A DNA stretch of 64,000 nt from Candidatus Methylomirabilota bacterium (GTDB taxonomy: Bacteria > Methylomirabilota > Methylomirabilia > Rokubacteriales > CSP1-6), in the NCBI GenBank assembly GCA_035764725.1, contig DASTYT010000013.1, forward strand, positions 1 through 64,000. Direction: 5' to 3'. Every line of letters begins with the position of its first letter. Position 1 is the stretch's first letter. The position numbers and the translations under genes are program-made. A model generated the notes under the pieces. The model saw only the letters and a program-made list of their open reading frames with translations, ran no database searches and was not told the origin of the DNA. Below are positions 52,902 through 60,821 of this stretch, piece by piece.

Positions 52902-53888
52902 ATGCCCTTCGCCTACTTCAAGCGGCTGAATCGCGCGCAGCAGGCAATCTATCTCCGCAGCGACGCCATCACCGCCGTGCCGCTATCGAGCCCGGAGGCC
53001 CTGCGCACGCGGGTCGCTGCCCTCGCCGCCGCGCTCGCCGGCGAGGAGCGGGCGGCGACGGAGGCAGCCGCCCAGCAGCTCGTGAGCGCGCTGGCCGGCG
53101 CGTTGCGGCTGCCGCCGGTCCGGGTGCAGGTGCTCGCCGTCCGGCCCCACGCGCGCTGGGGTGAGCTCCACGGCCTCTACGAAGCGGAGCCGCGCAGCGG
53201 GAAGGCGCCGCTGATCACGCTCTGGATGCGCACGGCCAAGCAGCGCCGGGTGGTCGCGTTCCGCACCTTTCTCCGCACGCTGCTCCACGAGGTGGGGCAT
53301 CATCTCGACTACGCGGGGCTCGAGCTGAGCGACTCCTTCCACACCGAGGGCTTCTACGCGCGAGAGTCCCACCTCTTTCACCAGCTTGTGACCGACGCCG
53401 AGGGCGCCGTAGAGAAGGGCCCTCCTGTGGAGGACTCGCTCGCGCGCCTCGCGCGCACCCCCGACGACCTCGCCGCAGCCATCGCGGGCGCGGACGACGC
53501 GGCCCTGTCCCGACGTCCCTCCGCCCATGCCTGGAGCGCGAAGGAGATCGTGTGTCACGTGCGGGACACCGAGGAGCCCTTCCTCGCCTTCTTCCAGGCC
53601 ATGCTCGACCTGGACGAGCCCCGCTATGACGACGGCAGCGCGCCCGAGCGGTGGGTGGACGATCGGCAGTATCGGCGCAACGACACCGTCGAGGCTCTCG
53701 AGACCTTCCGGCGCCGGCGGGCGGAGTCGCTCGCCTTCCTGCGCCATCTCACCCCCGCGCAGTGGGCGCGGCGCGGCATCCATCCCGCCCGGGGAATGCT
53801 CACGCTGGCCGAGTTCGCGGGCCTCCTCGCCGCCCACGACGGGGATCACGTCGACCAGCTGCGGCGGGCGCTGAAAGGAAGCACCTGA
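52902..53888 (+). CDS. HExxH metallopeptidase-like domain fused to a DinB domain
   Basis: A 328-residue protein with two metal-site domains. The N-terminal half carries HEVGH at 129-133, with H147 and E149 in FHTEGFYARES as possible third ligands, as in zincin-type proteins. The C-terminal half (from about residue 178) is a DinB four-helix domain with the histidine triad H219 in VCHVRD and H312 and H316 in LAAHDGDHVDQL. DinB proteins are metal-dependent thiol- or nucleophile-linked enzymes. I know of no described function for this pairing. There is no signal peptide. ATG 52902 starts 28 bases after the hydratase gene. Confidence 0.85.
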   Translation: MPFAYFKRLNRAQQAIYLRSDAITAVPLSSPEALRTRVAALAAALAGEERAATEAAAQQLVSALAGALRLPPVRVQVLAVRPHARWGELHGLYEAEPRSGKAPLITLWMRTAKQRRVVAFRTFLRTLLHEVGHHLDYAGLELSDSFHTEGFYARESHLFHQLVTDAEGAVEKGPPVEDSLARLARTPDDLAAAIAGADDAALSRRPSAHAWSAKEIVCHVRDTEEPFLAFFQAMLDLDEPRYDDGSAPERWVDDRQYRRNDTVEALETFRRRRAESLAFLRHLTPAQWARRGIHPARGMLTLAEFAGLLAAHDGDHVDQLRRALKGST

Positions 53889-53895
53889 GGTGCGG

Positions 53896-53901
53896 TAGAA
53901 T
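53896..53901 (+). promoter_or_regulatory. Candidate -10 box TAGAAT of the acetamidase gene
   Basis: TAGAAT lies in the 89-base gap before ATG 53978. It leaves a leader of about 70 bases with AAAGGAG before the start. No matching -35 was found. Confidence 0.3.
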
Positions 53902-53977
53902 CCGGCACGGCACGGCCCGCTCCGCAGTGTCGCGATGGGCGGCTAGACCCCGAACCGCGACTCGAAAGGAGACCTTC

Positions 53978-55102
53978 ATGGCCCGACTCCGGACCCGCCG
54001 GTGGCTCGCGACCGGTATCGCCCTCGCCGCCGTTCTGCTGAGCCTGGGGCTCTACGCCACCGCCCAGCAGGTCGAGGAATCGAAGCGCGACCGCACGGTG
54101 CCGATCGCCGGCGGCAACTACCACGTGCTTCCGGCGACGCTCGAGACCACGCAATGGGGCTGGCTCGATCCCCACGAGTCCCCCAAGCTCGTGGTGAACT
54201 CCGGCGACACCGTCGCCGTCGAGACCATGATGCATTCCCACAACAAGATCGTCCCCGGCACCACCATGGACGAGATCGTCGCCCTCCGGCGCGCCAATCC
54301 CGGCGGTGGCCCACACTCCCTCACCGGGCCCATCTACGTCAATGGCGCCGAGCCCGGTGACGTGATGGAGATCCGCATCCTGAAGATCGTGCCCAAGGCC
54401 TTCGGGACCAACTTCAGCCTGCCCGGCAAGGACTTCCCCACCATCGGCGCGCTGGCCTCCGAGATGCCGAACGGCTATCTCAAGTACTTCTACCTCGACT
54501 GGGACAAGCGGCAGGCCGAGTTCAAGCCCGGCCTCACGGTGGATCTGCAACCTTTCCCCGGCACCCTCGCCGTCGGCATCGACCCCAGGGATCCGTCGCC
54601 CCGCAAGGGGGGCTCCACCGACCCCATGGCGCCGGTGTCCACGCTGCGGCCCTGGAAGAACGGCTCCAACATGGACATCAACGAGCTGCAGGAAGGCTCC
54701 ACGATCTTCATTCCCATCTTCCTCAGGGGTGGGCTCGTGTGGACGGGCGACTCGCACTGCCGCCAGGGCAACGGCGAGGTGAATCTGACCGCGCTCGAGT
54801 GCTCGTACCGCGAGATCGTCATGCAGCTCATCGTGCGCAAGGACATGAAGCTCGAGTGGCCGCGCATCGAGACGCGCACCCACTGGATCATGACCGGCTT
54901 CGACGAGGACCTGAACAAGGCGATGGTCGCCGCCGTGCGCGAGACCGTCGACTTCCTGGCCGCGCAGAAGATGGTGCCGCTGGACCGGTACGAGGCCTAC
55001 GCGCTGACCTCGATGGTCGGCGACTGCCGGGTCAGCCAGGTCGTGGACGTCCGCAAGGGCGTGCACTGCATGATCCCCAAGAGCGTGTTCGCCAAGAAGT
55101 AG
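53978..55102 (+). CDS. Exported acetamidase/formamidase family protein
   Basis: A 374-residue FmdA/AmdA-type amidase. It has an N-terminal membrane or signal segment (LATGIALAAVLLSLGLYATA) not found in the cytoplasmic enzymes. The mature part keeps the family blocks VNSGDTVAVETMMHSHNKI, GPIYVNGAEPGDVMEIRI and GDSHCRQGNGEV. The family hydrolyses short amides to ammonia and acid. ATG 53978 is chosen because AAAGGAG precedes it. It is followed by a metal-binding protein gene 4 bases after its stop, hinting at a metal need, since relatives contain zinc or calcium. Confidence 0.9.
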   Translation: MARLRTRRWLATGIALAAVLLSLGLYATAQQVEESKRDRTVPIAGGNYHVLPATLETTQWGWLDPHESPKLVVNSGDTVAVETMMHSHNKIVPGTTMDEIVALRRANPGGGPHSLTGPIYVNGAEPGDVMEIRILKIVPKAFGTNFSLPGKDFPTIGALASEMPNGYLKYFYLDWDKRQAEFKPGLTVDLQPFPGTLAVGIDPRDPSPRKGGSTDPMAPVSTLRPWKNGSNMDINELQEGSTIFIPIFLRGGLVWTGDSHCRQGNGEVNLTALECSYREIVMQLIVRKDMKLEWPRIETRTHWIMTGFDEDLNKAMVAAVRETVDFLAAQKMVPLDRYEAYALTSMVGDCRVSQVVDVRKGVHCMIPKSVFAKK

Positions 55103-55105
55103 CCG

Positions 55106-56029
55106 GTGGCGTGCCTCGCGGCGCTGCTCGCCGCCCTCCTGCTCGCCGCCGCCCCCGCCTGGGGCGGCGGCGCGCTGTCCGTCGTCACGACCACCACCGA
55201 TCTGAAGGCGCTGGTGGAGGCGGTGGGAGGTGACCGCGTCCGTGCGGAGAGCCTGACCCCCGCCGTCCACGATCCCCACGCCGTCGAGGTGAAGCCGGGG
55301 CAGCTCGCACGGCTCCGCGACGCGGCCCTGCTCGTGCGCATCGGGCTCGACCACGAGCCCTGGCTGGCGCGCGCCGTCCAGACCGCAGGCAATCCCGCGC
55401 TGGCCCGCGGCGCGCGCGGCGATCTCGACGTCTCGACCGGCATCGAACTGCTCGACGCGGAGACGGTGCGCGCGCGCCCCGCGCGAGGCGGGCACGTGCA
55501 CGGCCTCGGCAACACCCACTACTGGCTCGATCCCGAGAACGCGCGCGTCATCACCGCGAGCATTCTCGGCGGGCTCGCGCGGGTGGCGCCGGCGGACCAG
55601 GCCGCCTTCACCGCCAATCGCGCGCGCTTCCTGGCCCGTCTCGACGCCGGCCTCGCGCGCTGGACGCGCGCCGCCGCGCCGCTGCGCGGCCTCCGCGTGG
55701 TGGTGGCGCATGACTCGTGGCCATACTTCGCGCGCCGATTCGGGCTCATCATCGTGGCCGCCATCGAGCCGAGCCCCGGCGTGCCGCCCTCCCCGCAGTC
55801 GCTCGGCGCGCTGACAACCCACATGCGAGAGGGCGCGGTGCGGCTCGTGATCGCCGAGCCCTGGTCGAATCCCTCGGTGGTCAGCCAGGTCGCCGCGCGC
55901 GGCGGCGCCCGCGTGGTTACGCTGCCCGCGTCGGTGGGCGCGGATCCCGACGCCACCGACTACCTGACCCTCTTCGACCTCGACATCCGTCGCCTCGTCG
56001 AGGCCGCCGCCGCGGCGGCCCCGCGCTAG
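55106..56029 (+). CDS. Metal ABC transporter substrate-binding protein (ZnuA/TroA type)
   Basis: A 307-residue cluster A-I metal-binding protein started at GTG 55106. It has a signal peptide (LAALLAALLLAAAPAWG). Likely metal ligands are H58 in HDPHAVEVKP, H138 in NTHYWLDP and H202 in AHDSWPYFARRFG, plus an acidic residue near the C-terminus. HVHG at 130-133 is a short histidine loop. It should deliver zinc or manganese to the permease encoded 18 bases downstream. Confidence 0.9.
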   Translation: MACLAALLAALLLAAAPAWGGGALSVVTTTTDLKALVEAVGGDRVRAESLTPAVHDPHAVEVKPGQLARLRDAALLVRIGLDHEPWLARAVQTAGNPALARGARGDLDVSTGIELLDAETVRARPARGGHVHGLGNTHYWLDPENARVITASILGGLARVAPADQAAFTANRARFLARLDAGLARWTRAAAPLRGLRVVVAHDSWPYFARRFGLIIVAAIEPSPGVPPSPQSLGALTTHMREGAVRLVIAEPWSNPSVVSQVAARGGARVVTLPASVGADPDATDYLTLFDLDIRRLVEAAAAAAPR

Positions 56030-56046
56030 GTTCCGAGTCCCGCGAC

Positions 56047-57333
56047 ATGCTCGACATCCTCGCAGTGCCCTTTCTCGCCTGCCTCGTCCTCACCGGCATC
56101 CACGTCTATCTGGGCTTGCATGTCCTCGCCCGCGGCGTGATCTTCGTGGACCTGGCCCTCGCTCAGGTCGCCGCGCTCGGCATCACGGCGGCGTTCCTGG
56201 CCGGCCATGCGATCCAGAGCCCGGCCGCCTACTGGTATGCGCTGGCCTTCGCGGTGGCGGGCGCTGGCTTCCTCGCCGCCTCCCGCACCCGCCGGGTCGC
56301 CCTCCCGCAGGAGGCCATCATCGGGATCGTGTACGTGGTGTCAGCGGCCGCCGCGATCCTCGCGCTCGACCGCGCGCCCCAGGGCGCCGAGCAGATCAAG
56401 CAGCTCCTGGTGGGAAGCATCCTCACCGTCACCCTCGCCGAGGTGGGCGCCGTCGCCGCGCTGTACGCGGCGGTGGGCGCGCTCCACTGGCTCGTGCGCC
56501 GCCCGCTGCTCGAGATCTCGCTGGACGGGAACGGCGCGCGGGAGCGGGGCCGCCGTGTCGTCGTGTGGGATGCCGTCTTCTACGTGACGTTCGCCCTCGT
56601 GGTCACGAGCTCGGTGCGCCTGGCCGGCGTGCTCCTCGTCTTCGCCTATCTCGTGATCCCCGCCGCGCTGGCCGTGCTCGTGGTCACGTCAGTGCCGGCG
56701 CGGCTGGCGGTGGGCTGGACCGTCGGCATCCTCGCCTCGGCGGGGGGGCTCGTCGCCGCGTACCGATGGGATCTCCCGACCGGGGCCAGCGTCGTCACCT
56801 GTCTGGGCGCCGTGCTGGCGGCCGCCGCGCTCGCCCGAGGGGCCGGCACCCTCGCGGGGGCGGCCCGCCGCGGAGGGTGGCGCGCGCTCCGCGGCGCCGC
56901 CGGCATCGTCTGCGGCGCGGTGGCGCTGAGTGGCCTGCTGCTCCTCCTCTTCCCAGCGATGGATCACCCGTGGCTCGATCTGCTTGAGGCCGGCGTCCCC
57001 GCCGTGCGGCACCTCTTCCTCACGCCGGCCGAGCGCGAGGCGGACACCGAGAGCCGCCGCGCCCTCGCTGGCGCCGAGGCCGAGCTGACCCGCCTGCGCG
57101 CGCTGCAGGACGACGCGCGATGGGGCCGCCGCGAGCTTACGCCGGAGAAGCAGGAGCGCCTCCGGCAATTCCTGGCGGGGCGCGGGGAGATCGCGGCGGG
57201 CGATCGGCTGGTGCTGGCCACCCACCGCGCGCGGGCGCGGACCCGTCAACGCTGGGTCCTGGGCGCGCCCCTCTTCCTGGCCGGCGCCGCGGGCGCCTTC
57301 ACGCTCTTCCGCGGCCGCGCCACCGGCTCGTAG
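56047..57333 (+). CDS. Metal ABC transporter permease (ZnuB type) with extended C-terminus
   Basis: A 428-residue membrane protein. The first 270 residues are an ABC-3 permease (GIHVYLGLHVLARGVIFVDL, then FAYLVIPAALAVLVV). The remaining 150 are unusual: one further membrane segment (AAGIVCGAVALSGLLLLLF), a charged helical stretch with coiled-coil features (EADTESRRALAGAEAELTRL) and a last hydrophobic segment. No ZnuC ATPase gene follows. I start at ATG 56047. The 3' end overlaps the convergent HhH gene by 88 bases. Confidence 0.88.
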   Translation: MLDILAVPFLACLVLTGIHVYLGLHVLARGVIFVDLALAQVAALGITAAFLAGHAIQSPAAYWYALAFAVAGAGFLAASRTRRVALPQEAIIGIVYVVSAAAAILALDRAPQGAEQIKQLLVGSILTVTLAEVGAVAALYAAVGALHWLVRRPLLEISLDGNGARERGRRVVVWDAVFYVTFALVVTSSVRLAGVLLVFAYLVIPAALAVLVVTSVPARLAVGWTVGILASAGGLVAAYRWDLPTGASVVTCLGAVLAAAALARGAGTLAGAARRGGWRALRGAAGIVCGAVALSGLLLLLFPAMDHPWLDLLEAGVPAVRHLFLTPAEREADTESRRALAGAEAELTRLRALQDDARWGRRELTPEKQERLRQFLAGRGEIAAGDRLVLATHRARARTRQRWVLGAPLFLAGAAGAFTLFRGRATGS

Positions 57334-57878
57334 AGCCGGCCCGTCTGCACCGTCTGGTGGTAGCCGAACAGCATCCACTCGACGGCACGCGCGGTCAGGC
57401 CAAGGGCTCGCGCCTCCGCGCGGATCAACGTCAAGAACTCCAGCCAGTGGGACACCCCGAAGCCGCGGCCGTCCGGCCGCGCGCGCACGGCGCCGATCGC
57501 GTGGAGGAGCCGCCAGACGCGGATGTCGAGCACGCCGTAGCGCCGGGGCTCGAGGAGCGTGAGGATGGCGGATGCGGTGGGCACGCTCACCCCCTTGAGC
57601 GCGGTGAGCAGCGTCATACGCCGCGCCTCGTCGCGCGTGGCGAGCACGGCCCGCGACACGCGCCGGACGGTGGCCGCGGAGTGACGCCGGTAGTGGAGCA
57701 TCGCGCGCGGGCTCTTCCAGCGGCACATGTCGAGAAAGTCGCGCCGTCCAAACTCGCCCGCCCGACGCACCCCGCGCAGCCGGGCGACGAGACGTGCGGT
57801 GCCAGGGTCCTCGGGGCGAACGGGCAGCGCGCGCAGCAGCGCGCTCAGGTCGCGATACGGAACCCGGCCGGTGCCCAC
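57246..57878 (-). CDS. Helix-hairpin-helix protein, DNA-glycosylase-like
   Basis: A 210-residue protein if started at GTG 57878, four bases after the upstream LLM stop. LKGVSVPTASAILTLLEPRRYGVLDIRVW is an HhH-GPD-like hairpin followed by the aspartate region of DNA glycosylases (the D of VLDIRVW); I shortened nothing else into it. The last 25 residues are basic and proline-rich and lie opposite the permease C-terminus. I do not see the cysteines of a [4Fe-4S] glycosylase. DNA repair is possible but unproved. No strong ribosome site precedes the GTG. Confidence 0.65.
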   Translation of the reverse strand: MGTGRVPYRDLSALLRALPVRPEDPGTARLVARLRGVRRAGEFGRRDFLDMCRWKSPRAMLHYRRHSAATVRRVSRAVLATRDEARRMTLLTALKGVSVPTASAILTLLEPRRYGVLDIRVWRLLHAIGAVRARPDGRGFGVSHWLEFLTLIRAEARALGLTARAVEWMLFGYHQTVQTGRLYEPVARPRKSVKAPAAPARKRGAPRTQR

Positions 57879-57882
57879 CGCG

Positions 57883-58845
57883 TCAGCAGGTCGCGCCCGC
57901 CTCGAGAGTGGAGAGGTAGTGCGGGGCGTCGGGGAAGCCGATGGGACGGACGGCCGGCAGCGTGACGCCGGCGTCGCGATGCGCCGCCACGAAGGCAGCG
58001 AGCGCGCGATAGTCCCCGATGGCGCCGAGGGCGCCGAGCAGGCGCTCCGGCACCGCCTCGGGCCCCGGCGCTTTGTCGTACGCCGCGATCTCCCCGCGGA
58101 AGCCACTCTTCTCGAGCATCGCGCGGTAGAACGGCAGCGCGAGATACCGCGTCAGCTCGGTCCGGAAGGTGCCCAGCGCGGCGCCGCGGTCCACCGTGAT
58201 CGCGGCGGGCACGGCGGCGACGACCTCGAAGCCGGCCAGCGGCTTGCCCGCGCGCTCGCGGCCGCGGCGGATGGCGGGCAGGGCCTCGCGGCGGATGTAG
58301 TCCGGCGCGGCCAGCCACAGCACGGCGCCGTCGGCGACCTCGCCGGCGAGCTCCAGCATCTTGGTGCCGAGGCCGCCGAGCAGGATCGACGGAGGCTCCG
58401 GCAGGCGGGGCAGCCCGCTCTGCCACGTCACCTGATACCGGGCGCCCTTGTGCTGGACCTTACCCGTCAGTGCCCCACGCAGGACCGCCACGTACTCGCG
58501 CATCACGTCCAGCGGGCGGCCCATGTCGAGGCCGAGCGCCTGCGCCATCATGGGCGCGTGGCTGACGCCGATGCCGAGCCGCACCCGGCCGCCGCTGACA
58601 TCGGCGAGGGTGAGCGCCTCCTGCGCGAGGAGCACGGGATGACGCGGGTAGATCGGGATCACGCCGCTGCCGAGCCCGATGCGCGGCGCGGCGGCGCCGT
58701 AGGCGCCCAGCACGAGCAGCGCGTCGCGCCCCAGCCCGTGCGTAGTCCACACGCTGTCGTAGCCGAGCGTGTCAGCCCGGGCGGCGAGGGCGACGGCGTC
58801 CGCGAGGGCGGCGCCCGCGTTGATGAAGCAGGCGATGCGCGGCAC
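57883..58845 (-). CDS. LLM-class flavin or F420 oxidoreductase
   Basis: A 320-residue luciferase-like protein starting at GTG 58845. GVIPIYPRHPVLLAQEALTL and ISLI-type core blocks LADVSGGRVRLGIGVSH mark the family, close to the F420-dependent N5,N10-methylene-tetrahydromethanopterin reductase-like group. Together with the protein at 1206 it makes two LLM enzymes in the window. It is 10 bases after the HAD gene and 4 bases before the HhH gene. The substrate is unknown. Confidence 0.87.
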   Translation of the reverse strand: MPRIACFINAGAALADAVALAARADTLGYDSVWTTHGLGRDALLVLGAYGAAAPRIGLGSGVIPIYPRHPVLLAQEALTLADVSGGRVRLGIGVSHAPMMAQALGLDMGRPLDVMREYVAVLRGALTGKVQHKGARYQVTWQSGLPRLPEPPSILLGGLGTKMLELAGEVADGAVLWLAAPDYIRREALPAIRRGRERAGKPLAGFEVVAAVPAAITVDRGAALGTFRTELTRYLALPFYRAMLEKSGFRGEIAAYDKAPGPEAVPERLLGALGAIGDYRALAAFVAAHRDAGVTLPAVRPIGFPDAPHYLSTLEAGATC

Positions 58846-58855
58846 TAGCGAGGCC

Positions 58856-59476
58856 TCACGCGCGCGGCCGGACGCCGACGGCGGCGAGCAGCGCGGCCAG
58901 GTCGTCGCCCTTGTCGACGCGATACAGCACGCCGGTCATGCCGATCTTCTTCGCCGCCTCGACGTTCTGGTCCCAGTCGTCCACGAACACGCACTCCTCG
59001 GGCGTCACCGCGAGACGCGAGGCGGCGAGCTGGAAGATCTCCGCCTCCGGCTTGGCCATGCCGACCTCGGCCGAGCACACGATGTCGTCGAAGAGGTGGT
59101 GGATGCGCATCTCGCGCTCGAGTCGACCGCGAAGCGCGCCGTCCGCGTTGCTCAGGACCGACACCTTGTAGGGCGGCCGCAGCCGCTCGACCAGGTCGAG
59201 ATTGCCGCCGATGGGCCGCTGCGAGAGGCGCCATGTCTCGTGCAGGGGCGGAAGGGGCTTGCCCGCGCGGGCCTCCAGCTGGGCGTGGGCCCGCGCTTTC
59301 CACGCTTCGGGATCGCCGATCCCCCGCTCGATGTCGCGCCACGTCTCCGTGCGGTAGAGGGTCTCGAAGACGGACGAGCGCGGGAGCCCGTGCTCCTCGG
59401 AGAGCGTGCGCGCCACCTCCCAGCGCATGTCCCAGAGGACACCGCCGAAGTCGAAGACGATCGCGCGGAGACTAAT
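58856..59476 (-). CDS. HAD-family hydrolase (HAD-IA), probably starting at ATT
   Basis: HAD-IA hydrolase. The first ATG (59428) would give 190 residues but would leave out the nucleophile motif. The open frame continues upstream as SLRAIVFDFGGVLWD, where FDFGG is the catalytic aspartate site. No ATG, GTG or TTG exists in that stretch. An ATT at 59474-59476, overlapping the TAG stop of the preceding gene, is the likely start (206 residues). Motifs II (VLSNADG), III (MAKPEAEIF) and IV (VFVDDWDQN) follow as expected. It would remove phosphate from a small metabolite. Confidence 0.8.
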   Translation of the reverse strand: MSLRAIVFDFGGVLWDMRWEVARTLSEEHGLPRSSVFETLYRTETWRDIERGIGDPEAWKARAHAQLEARAGKPLPPLHETWRLSQRPIGGNLDLVERLRPPYKVSVLSNADGALRGRLEREMRIHHLFDDIVCSAEVGMAKPEAEIFQLAASRLAVTPEECVFVDDWDQNVEAAKKIGMTGVLYRVDKGDDLAALLAAVGVRPRA

Positions 59477-59732
59477 AGCGGTTGGCGGAGCCGGCAGGCG
59501 GCTTTTCCGCCTGCTTCTTCACGATGTCGCCGGACAGGGGCACCCAGCCCCGCTCCTGGAGGCACGCCTCGTTGAGCACGCGGTCCTTGGTGCAGGCCTT
59601 GGTGTCACGATCGAAGTCGGCGGCGGTGTAGTTGCCGCCCGGCTTGTACCACTGCTTCTCGGGATCGAGCGAGCATGCCCCGAGGGGGACCGCAAGCGCC
59701 ACGAGCGCGGTCAGCGCGATGAGTCGAATCAT
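59472..59732 (-). CDS. Small uncharacterised lipoprotein
   Basis: An 86-residue protein from ATG 59732. The signal ends in the lipobox LGAC with lipidated C20. The mature part contains several cysteines and a charged C-terminal half (SGDIVKKQAEKPPAG). I recognise no family. Its start lies 6 bases after a TATCAT box, and the long frame upstream is antisense to the MetE-like gene. Its stop overlaps the presumed ATT start of the HAD gene. Confidence 0.75.
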   Translation of the reverse strand: MIRLIALTALVALAVPLGACSLDPEKQWYKPGGNYTAADFDRDTKACTKDRVLNEACLQERGWVPLSGDIVKKQAEKPPAGSANRY

Positions 59733-59738
59733 GGCGGC

Positions 59739-59748
59739 ATGATACCAT
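59739..59748. promoter_or_regulatory. Overlapping divergent -10 boxes (TATCAT / TACCAT)
   Basis: On the minus strand TATCAT (59744-59739) ends six bases before ATG 59732. On the plus strand TACCAT (59743-59748) ends eight bases before GTG 59757. Only 24 bases separate the two genes, so both mRNAs would be leaderless, and the two RNA polymerases would compete for the same site. Confidence 0.35.
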
Positions 59749-59756
59749 GCAGGGCG

Positions 59757-60779
59757 GTGCTCGAAACCACGATCGCGGGAAGCCTGCCCAAGCCGACGTG
59801 GCTGGCGCCGCCGCGCACCCTCTGGGCTCCGTGGCGGGTCGAGGGGCCCGCCCTCGACGAAGCCAAGCGCGACGCGGTGATCCTCGCCCTCCGCGAGCAG
59901 GAGCGCGCGGGCATCGACATCGTCACCGACGGCGAGCAGAGCCGGCGCCACTTCGTCTGGGGCTTCGTGGAGTCGCTGGACGGCGTCGACTTCACCCGGA
60001 TGGTCACGATCGGGATCCGTGCCGACCGCTACAAGGCCGACGTCCCCACCGTGACGGCGCCGGTGCGCCGCCGCGGCCCCATCCACTCCGCGGAGATGCG
60101 CTTCGCGCGGGCCCACACGGACCGGCGGCTCAAGTTCACCATGCCGGGCCCCATGACCATCGTGGACACCATCCACGACGGCTACTACGGGAGCCGCGCC
60201 AAGCTCGGCATGGCCCTGGCCCGCCTCATCAACGAAGAGGCCCGCGAGCTGGAGGCGCTCGGCGTCGACATGATCCAGCTCGACGAGCCCGCCTTCAACG
60301 TCTACATGGACGAGGTCCGCGACTGGGGGCTCGCCGCCCTCGACGCTGCCGTCGAGGGGTTGCGGTGCCGCACCGCCGTGCACATCTGCTACGGCTACGG
60401 CATCAAGGCCAACAACGACTGGAAGAAGACGCTGGGCGGCGAGTGGCGCCAGTACGAGCGGACCTTCCCGCTCATCGCGCGCTCCCGCATCGGCGGCGTG
60501 TCGCTCGAGTGCGCGGCGTCGCGGGTGCCCATCTCGCTGATCGGCTTGCTCGAAGGGAAGGACATCCTGCTGGGCGCGGTGGACGTGGCCACCGACGCGG
60601 TGGAGACCCCCGAGGACGTGGCGCGCGTGATCCGCGAGGGGCTGAAGCATGCGCCGGCCGCGCGCGTCTTCCCCTGCACCAACTGCGGCATGGTCCCGCT
60701 CGCGCGCGAGGTGGCCGAGGGCAAGCTGCGCGCGCTGGCCGCGGGAGCGGCCCTCGTGCGTAAAGAACTGGGCGGCTAG
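59757..60779 (+). CDS. MetE-like methyltransferase, stand-alone catalytic domain (paralogue 3)
   Basis: A 340-residue MetE catalytic-barrel protein from GTG 59757; an in-frame ATG at 59739 would add six residues. I prefer the GTG because family members begin close to ETTIAGSLPKPTW. The zinc ligands are H209 and C211 in AVHICYGYG, E251 in SLECAAS and C310 in CTNCGMVP. QLDEP at 174-178 is kept. It differs from the two copies at 8-17 kb in having the MetE-like AGSLPKP start, and may be closer to a true methionine synthase. No cobalamin-binding or N-terminal domain is present. Confidence 0.87.
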   Translation: MLETTIAGSLPKPTWLAPPRTLWAPWRVEGPALDEAKRDAVILALREQERAGIDIVTDGEQSRRHFVWGFVESLDGVDFTRMVTIGIRADRYKADVPTVTAPVRRRGPIHSAEMRFARAHTDRRLKFTMPGPMTIVDTIHDGYYGSRAKLGMALARLINEEARELEALGVDMIQLDEPAFNVYMDEVRDWGLAALDAAVEGLRCRTAVHICYGYGIKANNDWKKTLGGEWRQYERTFPLIARSRIGGVSLECAASRVPISLIGLLEGKDILLGAVDVATDAVETPEDVARVIREGLKHAPAARVFPCTNCGMVPLAREVAEGKLRALAAGAALVRKELGG

Positions 60780-60821
60780 GCGCGCTGCCGCGCCCGGGCG
60801 GGCCGCGGGCCGCTCGCCTAG
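60776..60821. terminator. Inverted repeat around convergent stops
   Basis: CTAGGCG at 60776-60782 pairs with CGCCTAG at 60815-60821, and an inner CGCCCGGGCG dyad lies at the loop. The stops of the MetE-like gene and of the convergent MBL gene lie in opposite arms. It has no T-run. The layout matches that at 20921-20937. Confidence 0.35.

Noticed and set aside
59472..60650. Minus-strand open frame of 392 codons containing the small lipoprotein
   Set aside because: Only the last 86 codons, with their own lipobox start, look like protein; the rest is antisense to the MetE-like gene.
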